Of a DNA stretch of 64,000 nt, positions 16,694-25,642 are shown piece by piece. Made by a program: the position numbers and the translations under genes. Numbering within the stretch: the stretch's first letter is position 1; every line of letters starts with the position of its first letter. Origin of the DNA: Streptomyces olivaceus (GTDB lineage: Bacteria > Actinomycetota > Actinomycetes > Streptomycetales > Streptomycetaceae); assembly GCF_000721235.1 (NCBI RefSeq), contig NZ_JOFH01000034.1:1-64000 (forward strand), written 5' to 3'. The notes below the pieces were generated by a model that was given only the letters and a program-made list of their open reading frames with translations, had not been told where the DNA came from and ran no database searches.

Positions 16694-17629
16694 ATGGGGG
16701 CTGGGCACGATCACGGACACGCGCACGGGGCGCACGCCGGCACGGCGACCGCCGCGTACCGCGGCAGGCTCCGGGTGGCGCTGGCGATCACCCTCGTCGT
16801 GATGGTCGTCGAGATCGTCGGCGGGGTGCTCGCCGACTCGCTGGCGCTGATCGCCGACGCCGCGCACATGGCGACGGACGCCCTGGGCCTCGGCATGGCG
16901 CTGCTGGCCGTCCACTTCGCGAGCCGTCCGGCGAGCGACCGCCGCACGTTCGGCTACGCCCGCGCCGAGATCCTCGCCGCCCTGGCCAACTGCCTGCTGC
17001 TGCTCGGCGTCGGCGGCTACGTGCTGTTCGAGGCGGTGGAGCGGTTCGTCACCCCCGCCGACACCGCGGGCGGACTGACCGTCGTGTTCGGCGCGATCGG
17101 CCTGGTGGCGAACATGATCTCGCTGACGCTGCTGATGCGCGGGCAGAAGGAGAGCCTGAACGTGCGGGGGGCCTTCCTGGAGGTGGCGGCGGACGCGCTG
17201 GGGTCACTGGCGGTGATCGTCTCGGCGCTGGTGATCCTGGGGACCGGCTGGCAGCCCGCCGACCCGATCGCCTCCCTGGTCATCGGGCTGATGATCGTGC
17301 CGCGCACCTGGCGGCTGCTGCGCGAGACCCTGGAGGTGCTGCTGGAGGCGGCCCCCAAGGGAGTGGACATCGCCGAGGTACGGGCCCACATACTGGCCCT
17401 CGACGGGGTCGAGGACGTGCACGACCTGCACGCCTGGACGATCACCTCGGGCATGCCGGTGCTGTCCGCGCACGTGGTGGTGAGCGGCGAGGCGCTCAGC
17501 GCGATCGGCCACGAGAAGATGCTCCACGAGTTGCAGGGGTGCCTGGGCGACCACTTCGACGTCGAGCACTGCACCTTCCAGCTGGAGCCCAGCGGTCACG
17601 CGGAGCACGAGGCACGGCTGTGCCACTGA
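16694..17629 (+). CDS. cation diffusion facilitator (zinc/cobalt/cadmium efflux)
   Basis: This 311-residue CDF transporter begins with a histidine-rich cytosolic tail (GHDHGHAHGAHAG). Membrane segments follow with the metal sites, including LIADAAHMATDALG (HxxxD) and FLEVAADALGS (ADALGS for HxxxD-type site A), then a C-terminal cytosolic domain with LHAWTITSGMPVLSAHV. By family it exports divalent metal ions, mostly Zn, in exchange for protons. The ATG at 16694 has GGAGG about 10 nt upstream; an earlier ATG at 16643 lacks one. The dyad at 16561-16589 may control it. A tandem repeat starts exactly at its stop codon. Confidence 0.94.
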   Translation: MGAGHDHGHAHGAHAGTATAAYRGRLRVALAITLVVMVVEIVGGVLADSLALIADAAHMATDALGLGMALLAVHFASRPASDRRTFGYARAEILAALANCLLLLGVGGYVLFEAVERFVTPADTAGGLTVVFGAIGLVANMISLTLLMRGQKESLNVRGAFLEVAADALGSLAVIVSALVILGTGWQPADPIASLVIGLMIVPRTWRLLRETLEVLLEAAPKGVDIAEVRAHILALDGVEDVHDLHAWTITSGMPVLSAHVVVSGEALSAIGHEKMLHELQGCLGDHFDVEHCTFQLEPSGHAEHEARLCH

Positions 17630-17730
17630 GCGGTCGGGGGGCGGCCGGGCCGCTGAGCGGCGGTGGGGCGGCCGGGCCGCCGAGCGGCGGTGGGGCGGGC
17701 TACTGAGCGGCAGTGGTGCGGGCGGTGGTG
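17626..17730 (+). repeat. 27-nt tandem GC-rich repeats overlapping the efflux stop codon
   Basis: Units begin CTGAGCGG or CCGAGCGG. Units at 17626-17652 and 17653-17679 are full length and differ at few positions; a third (17680-17702) and fourth (from 17703) are shorter and degenerate. The first unit includes the efflux TGA, so the array looks like slippage from the 3' end of the gene. The remaining DNA to 18037 (about 300 nt) shows no supported gene and should hold the idi promoter. Confidence 0.65.
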
Positions 17731-18037
17731 CGGGAGCAAGGTGCGTCGAGGTCTCCGCCTCCCCGGGGGGCGTGCGGGCATCGGGGCGCGCCGTCGCGTG
17801 CGACAGTCCGCCGCCCGTTCGCTCCCGGCCTTCCCCGGCACTCCCCCGGCGGCGGTGCCCGACGGTTCCCGCACGGCGGTGCAGGGCACGCTCACCCTTC
17901 GGACCCTTCCTCGGTGTCCGACCGGTCACGTCCGTCGGCCCTTTGGGCACGTGGGACATGCGGGCGGGCCGGGAAGTGCCGAGAGTGCCGGGCCGTACGG
18001 CACACTTGGGGCGCGAGGACCGATGTGAAGGATGGGT

Positions 18038-18631
18038 ATGCCGATCACTCCTGCCACCGCGACGCACAGTTCGTCGAACGGCACCGCAGACGCGATTTTG
18101 CTGGAACTGGTCGACGAGAACGGCGTGACGATCGGCACCGCGGAGAAGCTCTCGGCGCACCAGCCACCGGGGCAGCTGCACCGCGCCTTCTCGGTGTTCC
18201 TCTTCGACGAGCGGGGGCGGCTGCTGATCCAGCAGCGGGCGCTGGGCAAGTACCACTCCCCGGGTGTGTGGTCCAACACCTGCTGCGGTCACCCCTACCC
18301 CGGCGAGGCGCCGTTCGCGGCGGCGGCCAGGCGGACGTACGAGGAGCTGGGCGTCTCCCCGTCGCTGCTCGCCGAGGCGGGCACGGTGCGCTACAACCAC
18401 CCCGACCCGGCCTCCGGGCTGGTCGAGCAGGAGTACAACCATCTGTTCGTCGGCCTCGTCCAGGCCGAGCTGCGGCCGGACCCGGAGGAAGTGGCGCAGA
18501 CGGCCTTCGTCTCCCCGGCCGAACTGGCCGAACGGCATGCGGCGGACACCTTCTCGGCCTGGTTCATGACGGTGCTGGACGCCGCCCGCCCGGCCGTCCG
18601 CGAACTGACGGGCTCCTCCGCCGACTGGTGA
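18038..18631 (+). CDS. idi: isopentenyl-diphosphate delta-isomerase, type 1
   Basis: This 197-residue Nudix-fold enzyme has the catalytic cysteine region SNTCCGHPYPGE at about 79-90, LHRAFSVFLFDERGRLL, and the later glutamate motif VEQEYNHLF. It interconverts IPP and DMAPP in the cytosol using Mg/Mn. The ATG at 18038 gives MPITPATATHSS and the length I recall for the S. coelicolor enzyme; a further ATG two codons upstream (18032) is less likely because GAAGGAT is then too close. It sits near, but not in, the hopanoid operon and probably supports it. Confidence 0.96.
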   Translation: MPITPATATHSSSNGTADAILLELVDENGVTIGTAEKLSAHQPPGQLHRAFSVFLFDERGRLLIQQRALGKYHSPGVWSNTCCGHPYPGEAPFAAAARRTYEELGVSPSLLAEAGTVRYNHPDPASGLVEQEYNHLFVGLVQAELRPDPEEVAQTAFVSPAELAERHAADTFSAWFMTVLDAARPAVRELTGSSADW

Positions 18632-18647
18632 GGCCGGGTGGGGGGCG

Positions 18648-19151
18648 TCAGCCGGTCGGCAGGTCCTGCCGCGGGGTGTACTTGAGCGGCAGGGCGGCCC
18701 AGATCACCTTGCCGCCGCTCGCGGTGTGCGCCACGTCGCAGGCCCCGGCCGCCTCGCGGGTGATCTCCCGGACCAGGAGCAGCCCGCGTCCGCCCGTCCG
18801 GCCGTGGTCGGTCTCCAGGGCGGTGGGGCGGTAGGGGTGGTCGTCCTCCACCGCCACCCGCACCCACTCGGGCCCGACGGCGACCTCGACGGCCAGCTCC
18901 GGCGACACGACCGCCGCGTGCCGGACCGCGTTCGTGACCAGTTCCGAGACGATCAGCAGCAGTGCCTGCGTCACGTCGTCCGAGACGGGGACGCCCTGGC
19001 GCACCAGCAGGTCGCGCACGGCGTGCCGCGCCTGCGGGACCGAGGCGTCCACGGCGGGGGCCGTGAACCGCCAGACGCCCTCGTACGGCAACGGCCCGGC
19101 GGGCCCCGTCTCGTCCATCGTCCGGTCGTCACCCCTGGGCTCGATTGTCAC
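18648..19151 (-). CDS. ATP-binding anti-sigma-like protein (HATPase_c, RsbW type)
   Basis: This 167-residue protein has one histidine-kinase-like ATPase fold: N-box LLIVSELVTNAVRHA, D-box VAVEDDHPYRP and G-box TGGRGLLLVREI. There is no sensor or phospho-acceptor domain, so it belongs to the numerous Streptomyces single-domain anti-sigma/regulatory ATPases. The partner is unknown; no sigma or anti-anti-sigma gene is adjacent. The GTG at 19151 with AGGGG upstream was chosen; an ATG at 19118 or GTG at 19202 are possible. It converges on idi with 16 nt between. Confidence 0.82.
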   Translation of the reverse strand: MTIEPRGDDRTMDETGPAGPLPYEGVWRFTAPAVDASVPQARHAVRDLLVRQGVPVSDDVTQALLLIVSELVTNAVRHAAVVSPELAVEVAVGPEWVRVAVEDDHPYRPTALETDHGRTGGRGLLLVREITREAAGACDVAHTASGGKVIWAALPLKYTPRQDLPTG

Positions 19152-19363
19152 CACACCCCTGAGTGTTGGTAACGCGCCCCTCCGCACCGGAGCACTGAAC
19201 ACAAGTCAGCAAGTATCGAGCGATTCTGATCGATGCCGCATGAGACGGTCGGTTGTGAGAGCGCTTCTGTCCCTCTGCGCCGCCCGCTTGAAGCGCGACC
19301 GCCCGCTCGAAGCCGATCACCCGGCCGCTCGGAGCGGAGCGGCCGGTGGATAGCATCCGGTCC

Positions 19364-20119
19364 ATGGAGCCGCAGCTGTTGCACCGGGTCGAGGACTCGG
19401 TGGCCACCGTCACAGTCCATCATCCGGCCAAGCGCAACGCCATGACGGCCGCGATGTGGCGGGCCCTGCCCGAACTCCTGGACGCCCTGGCGGCCGACCC
19501 CGGGGTACGGGCGCTGGTGCTCACCGGCGAGGGCGCGACGTTCTGCGCGGGGGCCGACATCTCGACCCTGCGCGAGTCGGCCGAGGAGGCCCAGCAGCTG
19601 GCGGTACGGGCCGAGGAGGCCCTCGCCGCCTTCCCCAAGCCCACGCTCGCGGCGGTCAGGGGGCACTGCGTGGGCGGCGGCGTGCAGTTGGCGGCGGCCT
19701 GCGACCTGCGTTTCGCCGGGCGGTCCGCGCTGTTCGGGGTGACCCCGGCCAAGCTGGGGGTCGTGTACGCGGCGTCCGCCACCCGGCGGCTGGTGACGCT
19801 GACGGGGCCGTCCACCGCGAAGTACCTGCTGTTCAGCGGCGAGTTGATCGACGCCTCGCGGGCGCTGCGCACCGGCCTGGTGGACGAGGTGCTGCCGGAG
19901 GACGAACTGGACGAGCGGGTGTCGCGGTTCACCCGGGTCCTGGCCTCCCGTTCCCTGCTGACGCAGGCCGCGGCGAAGGAGTTCGCTGACGGGCGCACGG
20001 ACCGGGACGCCCACTGGGCCGCACAGGCACGCGGCAGCGGCGACACCGCGGAGGGGGTCGCCGCCTTCCTGGAGCGCCGGGAGCCGCGTTTCGGCTGGAC
20101 CGCGGCTACGCCGGGGTGA
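19364..20119 (+). CDS. enoyl-CoA hydratase/isomerase family protein
   Basis: This 251-residue crotonase-fold protein has ATFCAGADISTL (first oxyanion-hole segment) and AVRGHCVGGGVQLAAACDLRFA (second oxyanion-hole segment with GGG). The substrate acyl-CoA cannot be told, as only one of the usual catalytic acids is clear. The ATG at 19364 (MEPQLLHRV) was preferred; a GTG at 19346 with GGAGC upstream would add six residues. It ends 14 nt inside the convergent PfpI gene. No other beta-oxidation gene is next to it. Confidence 0.88.
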   Translation: MEPQLLHRVEDSVATVTVHHPAKRNAMTAAMWRALPELLDALAADPGVRALVLTGEGATFCAGADISTLRESAEEAQQLAVRAEEALAAFPKPTLAAVRGHCVGGGVQLAAACDLRFAGRSALFGVTPAKLGVVYAASATRRLVTLTGPSTAKYLLFSGELIDASRALRTGLVDEVLPEDELDERVSRFTRVLASRSLLTQAAAKEFADGRTDRDAHWAAQARGSGDTAEGVAAFLERREPRFGWTAATPG

Positions 20120-20741
20120 ACCGGCTCCCGTCACGCAGGGCCTCGACGAGATGCGCGGGTGCCTTGTCCGGGGACCCGGCGTCGTAGGGCGGCTGCGGGT
20201 CGTACTCCGTCATCAGCTGGACGGCCCGGGCGTGGTCGTCGCCCGCGATCCGGCCGAGCAGGGTCAGGCCCATGTCGATGCCGGAGGAGACACCGGCCGC
20301 GGTGACGTACTTGCCGTCGGTGACCACCCGCCGGCCGGTCGCCTCTACCCCGTAGCCCTCCAGGAGACCGAGTGCCAGCCAGTGCGAGGTGGCGCGGCGG
20401 CCGGCCAGCAGTCCCGCGGCGGCGAGCAGCAGGGAGCCGGTGCAGACGGACGTCGTCCAGGTGCTGGTGGCGTCGGCGGCGCGCAGCCAGTCCAGCAGGG
20501 TCGCGTTCTCCATCTGCGCGGTCTGCCCGGGACCGCCCGGGACGACGACGATGTCGGGGTCCGGCACGTCGGCCAGGGTCCGGTCGGCGGTGAGCGCGAG
20601 GTTTCCGGTGTCGGTGCGGACGGGGCCGGTCCGTTCGGCGACGAACACGGTCTCCGAGTCGGGCAGGCGGCCGAGGGTCTCGTACGGGCCCACGGCGTCC
20701 AGGGCGGTGAAGCGGTCGAAGAGGACGATGGCGATACGCAT
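20106..20741 (-). CDS. DJ-1/PfpI family protein
   Basis: This 211-residue class-I glutamine-amidotransferase-like protein begins MRIAIVLFDRFTALDAVGPYE, has DIVVVPGGPG, and the nucleophile elbow TSVCTGSLLLAAAGLLAG (cysteine about 100). This version resembles isonitrile hydratase (InhA) and ThiJ-like proteins, but the substrate is unknown. The ATG at 20741 has AGGGAG about 8 nt upstream. It lies directly after the paralogous GlxA-type regulator gene, with a perfect palindrome between them, and its 3' end overlaps the convergent hydratase gene by 14 nt. Confidence 0.9.
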   Translation of the reverse strand: MRIAIVLFDRFTALDAVGPYETLGRLPDSETVFVAERTGPVRTDTGNLALTADRTLADVPDPDIVVVPGGPGQTAQMENATLLDWLRAADATSTWTTSVCTGSLLLAAAGLLAGRRATSHWLALGLLEGYGVEATGRRVVTDGKYVTAAGVSSGIDMGLTLLGRIAGDDHARAVQLMTEYDPQPPYDAGSPDKAPAHLVEALRDGSRFTPA

Positions 20742-20840
20742 GTCACTCGCTCCCTGTCTCGGTCATTCTGTTTCCTCGTTCCGTCGTTCGGGCATGCGCT
20801 CTTCCGTTGTTGGGGCATTCGGGCATTCGGGCGCGCGGTC

Positions 20841-20856
20841 CTGACCGATCGGTCAG
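20841..20856. promoter_or_regulatory. perfect 16-nt palindrome (TetR-type operator candidate)
   Basis: CTGACCGATCGGTCAG is a perfect palindrome in the 122-nt gap before the PfpI gene (start 20741), about 100 nt upstream. Dyads with ACCG-N2-CGGT cores are common TetR-family operators. It could also be a small hairpin after the GlxA stop at 20864. No TetR gene is adjacent, so the regulator would act from elsewhere. Confidence 0.55.
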
Positions 20857-20863
20857 GCGCCGT

Positions 20864-21829
20864 TCAGGAGGCGGGCGCGGGGCGGAAGCGGCGGCGGTAC
20901 TCGGCGGGAGAGGCGCCGAGGGCCTTGACGAAGGCGCGGCGCATGGCCTCCGGCGTTCCGTAGCCGCTGGCGCGGGAGACGCCCTCGACGCCGTCGCCGC
21001 CGTCCTCCAGCAGCCGCCGGGCGTGTTCGAGCCGGACCCGGTCGACGTACCGGCCGGGGGTGGTGCCGGTCTCCGCCTGGAAGGCGCGGGCGAAGTGGCG
21101 GGGCGACAGACCGGCCCGGGCGGCGAGGGACTCCACGGACAGGTCCGCGCCCGGGTGCTCCGTGATCCACTGCTGCAGGTGCCGAAGCGGCTCCCGTCGT
21201 GCGGTCTGGACGGCCAGCTGCGCGCTGAACTGGGCCTGGTTCCCCGGCCTGCGCAGGAACACCACCAGATGGCGGGCGACGGCCAGCGCGGCGTCCCGCC
21301 CCAGGTCCTCCTCCACCAGCGCGAGGGCGAGGTCGATACCGGAGGTCACGCCCGCGGACGTGGCCACCCGCCCGTCGCGGATGTAGATCGGGTCGGGGTC
21401 GACCGCCACGGCCGGGTGGTCGCGCGCGAGCCGGTCGCTGTAGGCCCAGTGGGTGGTGGCGCGGCGGCCGTCCAGAAGACCGGCCCGGGCGAGCAGGATC
21501 GCGCCGGTGCAGACGGAGACCAGCCGCCGGGCGCGCGGTCCGTGCTCGCGCACCCAGTCGGTCAGCCGCGGGTCGGCGTCCCTGGTGCCCTGCCCGCCGG
21601 GCACGACCAGGGTGTGCGCCTCCGGCGCGTCGGCGAGCGCCTGATCCGGTACGACGGTCAGACCGCTGGACGTGCGCACGGGCGCCCCGTCCAGGGAGGC
21701 CGTCCGGATGCGGTACGTGCCCGGTGTGTGCTGTTCGGCACCCGCGAAGACCTCCACGGGACCGGTGACGTCGAGACTCTGGACCCGATCGAAGAGGACG
21801 AAAAGGACGGTTCGCTGCGCCATGCCCAC
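20864..21829 (-). CDS. GlxA family transcriptional regulator (DJ-1 domain plus AraC HTH)
   Basis: This 321-residue protein has an N-terminal DJ-1/PfpI sensor domain (TVLFVLFDRVQSLDVTGPVEV, VVPGGQGTRDAD, and SVCTGAILLARAGLLDG with the conserved cysteine). It is followed by an AraC-type DNA-binding domain with SVESLAARAGLSPRHFARAF and VSRASGYGTPEAMRRAFVKA. It probably activates nearby genes after binding a small ligand or modification. The GTG at 21829 has GGAGGG about 9 nt upstream; the ATG two codons later is the alternative. The standalone PfpI gene next to it is a likely target. Confidence 0.92.
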   Translation of the reverse strand: MGMAQRTVLFVLFDRVQSLDVTGPVEVFAGAEQHTPGTYRIRTASLDGAPVRTSSGLTVVPDQALADAPEAHTLVVPGGQGTRDADPRLTDWVREHGPRARRLVSVCTGAILLARAGLLDGRRATTHWAYSDRLARDHPAVAVDPDPIYIRDGRVATSAGVTSGIDLALALVEEDLGRDAALAVARHLVVFLRRPGNQAQFSAQLAVQTARREPLRHLQQWITEHPGADLSVESLAARAGLSPRHFARAFQAETGTTPGRYVDRVRLEHARRLLEDGGDGVEGVSRASGYGTPEAMRRAFVKALGASPAEYRRRFRPAPAS

Positions 21830-21935
21830 GATTCTTCGCCCTCCGACCGAGGGCCGCAATGACGAATAACCCACCTTTCCTGCCATGCCGCACGCGCCCT
21901 GGGGGGCGTACTGAGCGGTTGGTAACCTGCGCGGC

Positions 21936-22817
21936 ATGACAACCCACGCCACCGATGCCGTCACGGACACGCGCGCCGGCCGCCGCTGCCACAACGCGCT
22001 CAACTCCCTGCACTCGACGCATTACTTCTCGCCCGACCTGGGCCGGGAGCTGGGCGCCCTCGGGGTCACCGACCCGCGGGCGGTCAACTTCGCGGCGCGC
22101 GCCGCCGCGCTGGGACCGGTGGGCGCCGGCGCGGTGACCGCCGCGTTCTACAACTACAAGCACGATCTCGTCGCCCGGCACGTCCCCGCCGTGTGGGAGA
22201 CGGTCACCCCCAACCAGGCTCTCGCGGCACGCGCGCGTGCCGTCGACGCGACCCTGCGCCGGCTGCTGGGCGAGGAGGTCCTGGCCTCCGCGGAGCTGGC
22301 CGAGGCGGCCGGCCTCGCCCTGCGCGCCGCCGAGGGCTGTTCGCGCAGCGGCCGCCCGCTCTACTCGGCCCACGCGGACCTGCCGGTGCCCGACGCGCCG
22401 CACCTGGCCCTCTGGCACGCGGCGACCCTGCTGCGCGAGCACCGCGGCGACGGCCACCTCGCCGCCCTGCTGGCCGCCGGCCTGGACGGTCTGGAGGCGC
22501 TGGTGACGCACACCGCGACCGGCAAGGGCATGGCCCCCAAGTGGATCTTCCGCACCCGGGGCTGGAGCAGGGAGGAGTGGGACGCCGCGGCGGACCGGCT
22601 GCGCGGGCGCGGGCTGCTCGACGAGGCCGGCGCGCCGACCGAGGAGGGCACGGCGCTGCGCGCCGCGGTGGAGCGGGAGACGGACAAGCTGGACGCCGCC
22701 CCCTACGCCCACCTCGGACCGGCGGGTGTGGCACGCCTGACGGAACTCGGAACGGGCTTCGCGCGCAAGGCACTCGGCGCGGGCGCCTTCCCGGCGGACC
22801 TGATCGGCACGAGCTGA
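21936..22817 (+). CDS. SCO6745-family protein of unknown function
   Basis: This 293-residue protein, rich in alanine and predicted helical, begins with HNALNSLHSTHYFSPDLGRE and has AAFYNYKHDLVARHVP. The C-terminal part (about 205-260, MAPKWIFRTRGWSREEWDAA and GLLDEAGAPTEEGTALR) resembles a winged-helix layout. I recall this family being named after SCO6745 and being related to SalK-like proteins; the function is unknown. The ATG at 21936 has no clear ribosome site, so the message may be leaderless. It is divergent from the GlxA regulator, 106 nt away. Confidence 0.82.
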   Translation: MTTHATDAVTDTRAGRRCHNALNSLHSTHYFSPDLGRELGALGVTDPRAVNFAARAAALGPVGAGAVTAAFYNYKHDLVARHVPAVWETVTPNQALAARARAVDATLRRLLGEEVLASAELAEAAGLALRAAEGCSRSGRPLYSAHADLPVPDAPHLALWHAATLLREHRGDGHLAALLAAGLDGLEALVTHTATGKGMAPKWIFRTRGWSREEWDAAADRLRGRGLLDEAGAPTEEGTALRAAVERETDKLDAAPYAHLGPAGVARLTELGTGFARKALGAGAFPADLIGTS

Positions 22818-22953
22818 CGCCGGCGCGGCCCGCGACGGCGGCCTGCGCCGGCGACGAGGACACGCCCGGCGGACGAACGGGCATGCCGGGCCGGTCCGGA
22901 GGTACCCGTACCGCGCCCGGCCGGAGGGGCCGGGCGGACGAAAGGGGCTTCTC

Positions 22954-23085
22954 GTGTTCCGTGCCATCGCAGACGTACTGCGCCAGATCGGTGGCGCAGT
23001 CGCCACCGTGGTGACGCTTCCCTTCCGGGCGCTGGCCCGGCTTTTCGGCGGTGCCTCGTCCACCGCCCGGGGCCGCGGGGTCTGA
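22954..23085 (+). CDS. 43-residue LPFR motif small protein
   Basis: A GTG at 22954, with AAAGGGG about 6 nt upstream, opens a 43-codon frame. It reads FRAIADVLRQIGGAVATVV, then TLPFRALARLFGGASS and a basic tail. The LPFRALARLFGG core is, as I recall, a conserved actinobacterial small protein named for this motif. The sequence suggests one amphipathic or weakly hydrophobic helix that could lie on the membrane. The function is unknown. It sits between the SCO6745-like gene and tex on the same strand. Confidence 0.75.
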   Translation: MFRAIADVLRQIGGAVATVVTLPFRALARLFGGASSTARGRGV

Positions 23086-23202
23086 CCCGGGGCCCTCGGC
23101 GGCCGTCCGGTCCGACCGGCCCGGACGGCCGCCCTGATCCCCGTTTGTCGGTGCCGCCTGCCACAATTGCCGCGCAACCCAGTGAGAAGGCGGTACGGGA
23201 TC

Positions 23203-25593
23203 GTGACGACAGCCGGGTCCAGCGCGGCCATCGACGCAAGGTCGATCGAGAGCAGGATCGCCGAGGAACTCGGCGTACGGGAGCGGCAGGTGAAGGCCGC
23301 GGTGGAGCTGCTCGACGGCGGCTCCACGGTGCCCTTCATCGCGCGCTACCGCAAGGAAGCGACCGAGATGCTCGACGACGCGCAGTTGCGCACGCTCGAG
23401 GAGCGGCTGCGTTACCTGCGGGAGCTGGAGGAGCGGCGGACCGCGATCCTCGACTCGGTGCGCGAGCAGGGCAAGCTCACCGAGGAGCTCCAGGCGCGTA
23501 TCCGCGGCGCGGAGACCAAGGCGCGCCTGGAGGACATCTACCTGCCGTACAAGCCGAAGCGGCGGACCAAGGCGCAGATCGCGCGCGAGGCGGGCCTGGA
23601 GCCGCTGGCCGAGGGCCTGCTCGCCGACGCGACGGTCGAACCCCTCGCCGCGGCGGCCGCGTTCGTGGACGCCGACAAGGGGGTCGCCGATCCGCAGGCC
23701 GCGCTGGACGGGGCCCGGTCGATCCTCACCGAGAAGTTCTCGGAGGACGCCGACCTGATCGGCGAGCTGCGGGAGCGGATGTGGGGGCGCGGGCGGCTCG
23801 CCGCCCGGGTGAAGGACGGCAAGGAGGAGGCCGGCGCCAAGTTCGCCGACTACTTCGACTTCGCCGAGCCGTTCACCGCGCTGCCCTCGCACCGGATCCT
23901 CGCGATGCTGCGCGGCGAGAAGGAGGACGTGCTCGACCTGGTCCTGGAGCCCGAGGAGGCCACGGACGGGCCGTCGTCGTACGAGGCCATCGTCGCGAGC
24001 CGGTTCGGGATCGCCGACCGCGGCCGGCCCGCCGACAAGTGGCTCGGGGACACCGTCCGCTGGGCCTGGCGCACTCGCATCCTGGTCCACCTCGGCATCG
24101 ACCTCAGGCTGCGGCTGCGCACGGCCGCCGAGGACGAGGCCGTCGACGTCTTCGCAGCCAACCTGCGCGACCTGCTGCTGGCCGCCCCGGCCGGCACCCG
24201 CGCGACGCTCGGCCTTGACCCCGGTTTCCGTACGGGCGTGAAGGTCGCCGTGGTCGACGCCACCGGCAAGGTCGTGGCCACCGACGTGATCCATCCGCAC
24301 GTCCCGGCCAACCGGTGGGACGAGGCGATCGCCAAGCTGGCCCGGCTCGCCGGGGAGCACGCCGTCGACCTGATCGCCATCGGCAACGGCACGGCGTCGC
24401 GCGAGACGGACAATCTCGCCGGGGAGCTCATCACCAGGCACCCCGAGCTGAAGCTCACCAAGGTGATGGTGTCCGAGGCGGGGGCCTCCGTGTACTCGGC
24501 CTCCGCCTTCGCCTCCCAGGAGCTGCCGGACATGGACGTCTCGCTGCGCGGCGCGGTGTCGATCGCCCGGCGCCTGCAGGACCCGCTGGCGGAGCTGGTG
24601 AAGATCGACCCGAAGTCCATCGGCGTGGGTCAGTACCAGCACGACCTGTCCGAGGTGAAGCTGTCGCGCTCGCTGGACGCGGTCGTCGAGGACTGTGTGA
24701 ACGGCGTGGGCGTCGACGTCAACACGGCGTCGGCCCCGCTGCTCTCCCGCGTCTCCGGCGTCACCTCCGGCCTCGCCGAGAACATCGTCGCCCACCGGGA
24801 CGCGAACGGGCCGTTCGCCTCCCGCACCGAGCTGAAGAAGGTGTCGCGGCTCGGCCCGAAGGCGTACGAGCAGTGCGCGGGCTTCCTGCGGATCCGGGGC
24901 GGCGACGACCCGCTGGACGCGTCCAGCGTGCACCCGGAGGCGTATCCGGTGGTGCGCAGGATGGTGCGGACCGCCGGGCAGGAGGTGGGCGGGCTGATCG
25001 GCAACACGGCCGTGCTGCGCTCGCTCAGGCCGGACGCGTTCGTGGACGAGACGTTCGGACTGCCGACGGTCACGGACATCCTCAAGGAGCTGGAGAAGCC
25101 GGGGCGCGACCCGCGGCCCGCGTTCAGGACGGCCAGCTTCAAGGAAGGCGTGGAGAAGATCGGCGACCTGTCGTCCGGGATGGTGCTGGAGGGCGTCGTC
25201 ACGAACGTCGCCGCGTTCGGGGCCTTCGTGGACGTCGGTGTGCACCAGGACGGGCTGGTGCACGTGTCCGCCATGTCGAAGACGTTCGTGAAGGACCCGC
25301 GGGACGTGGCCAAGCCCGGGGACATCGTCAAGGTGAAGGTGCTCGACGTCGACATCCCGCGCAAGCGGATCTCGTTGACCCTGCGGTTGGACGACGAGGC
25401 GGCTCCGCAGGGTGCGCAGGGGGCGCAGGGCCTCCGCGGTGAGCAGAAGCGGGAGCGGGGCGGGAAGCCGCCCAGGCAGCGGCAGCAGCGGGGGTCCGCC
25501 GGCGGGGGCGGGAAGGGGCGGTCCTCGGCCGGGGGCGCCGCTCCGGCCAACGGGGCGATGGCCGACGCGTTGCGGCGGGCCGGCCTCGCGTAG
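23203..25593 (+). CDS. tex: Tex family RNA-binding transcription accessory protein
   Basis: This 796-residue protein carries the full Tex layout. It has a helical N-terminus with [15 protein letters not shown], a YqgF/RNase H-like domain ([17 protein letters not shown]), and a helix-hairpin-helix part ([20 protein letters not shown]). An S1 RNA-binding domain ([20 protein letters not shown]) is near residues 665-735. A low-complexity basic, Gly/Arg-rich tail follows the S1 domain. Tex acts on nucleic acid in the cytosol; its exact job is unsettled. The GTG at 23203 was chosen because homology starts there. It converges with the ABC-F gene over a terminator hairpin. Confidence 0.95.
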   Translation: MTTAGSSAAIDARSIESRIAEELGVRERQVKAAVELLDGGSTVPFIARYRKEATEMLDDAQLRTLEERLRYLRELEERRTAILDSVREQGKLTEELQARIRGAETKARLEDIYLPYKPKRRTKAQIAREAGLEPLAEGLLADATVEPLAAAAAFVDADKGVADPQAALDGARSILTEKFSEDADLIGELRERMWGRGRLAARVKDGKEEAGAKFADYFDFAEPFTALPSHRILAMLRGEKEDVLDLVLEPEEATDGPSSYEAIVASRFGIADRGRPADKWLGDTVRWAWRTRILVHLGIDLRLRLRTAAEDEAVDVFAANLRDLLLAAPAGTRATLGLDPGFRTGVKVAVVDATGKVVATDVIHPHVPANRWDEAIAKLARLAGEHAVDLIAIGNGTASRETDNLAGELITRHPELKLTKVMVSEAGASVYSASAFASQELPDMDVSLRGAVSIARRLQDPLAELVKIDPKSIGVGQYQHDLSEVKLSRSLDAVVEDCVNGVGVDVNTASAPLLSRVSGVTSGLAENIVAHRDANGPFASRTELKKVSRLGPKAYEQCAGFLRIRGGDDPLDASSVHPEAYPVVRRMVRTAGQEVGGLIGNTAVLRSLRPDAFVDETFGLPTVTDILKELEKPGRDPRPAFRTASFKEGVEKIGDLSSGMVLEGVVTNVAAFGAFVDVGVHQDGLVHVSAMSKTFVKDPRDVAKPGDIVKVKVLDVDIPRKRISLTLRLDDEAAPQGAQGAQGLRGEQKRERGGKPPRQRQQRGSAGGGGKGRSSAGGAAPANGAMADALRRAGLA

Positions 25594-25618
25594 GTACCGG
25601 GCGGACACGATCGCCCGC

Positions 25619-25642
25619 AGCGGCGGCGCACCGCCCGCCGCT
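25619..25642. terminator. bidirectional hairpin between tex and the ABC-F gene
   Basis: AGCGGCGG (25619-25626) pairs with CCGCCGCT (25635-25642) across an 8-nt loop in the 47-nt convergent gap. The 3' arm runs into the ABC-F stop codon. No T-run, as is usual in Streptomyces. Confidence 0.55.

Noticed and set aside
20853..23339. Minus-strand 828-codon frame over the GlxA and SCO6745-like genes
   Set aside because: Arg/Gly/Pro-rich mirror sequence; the genes on the other strand or in another frame have recognised domains.
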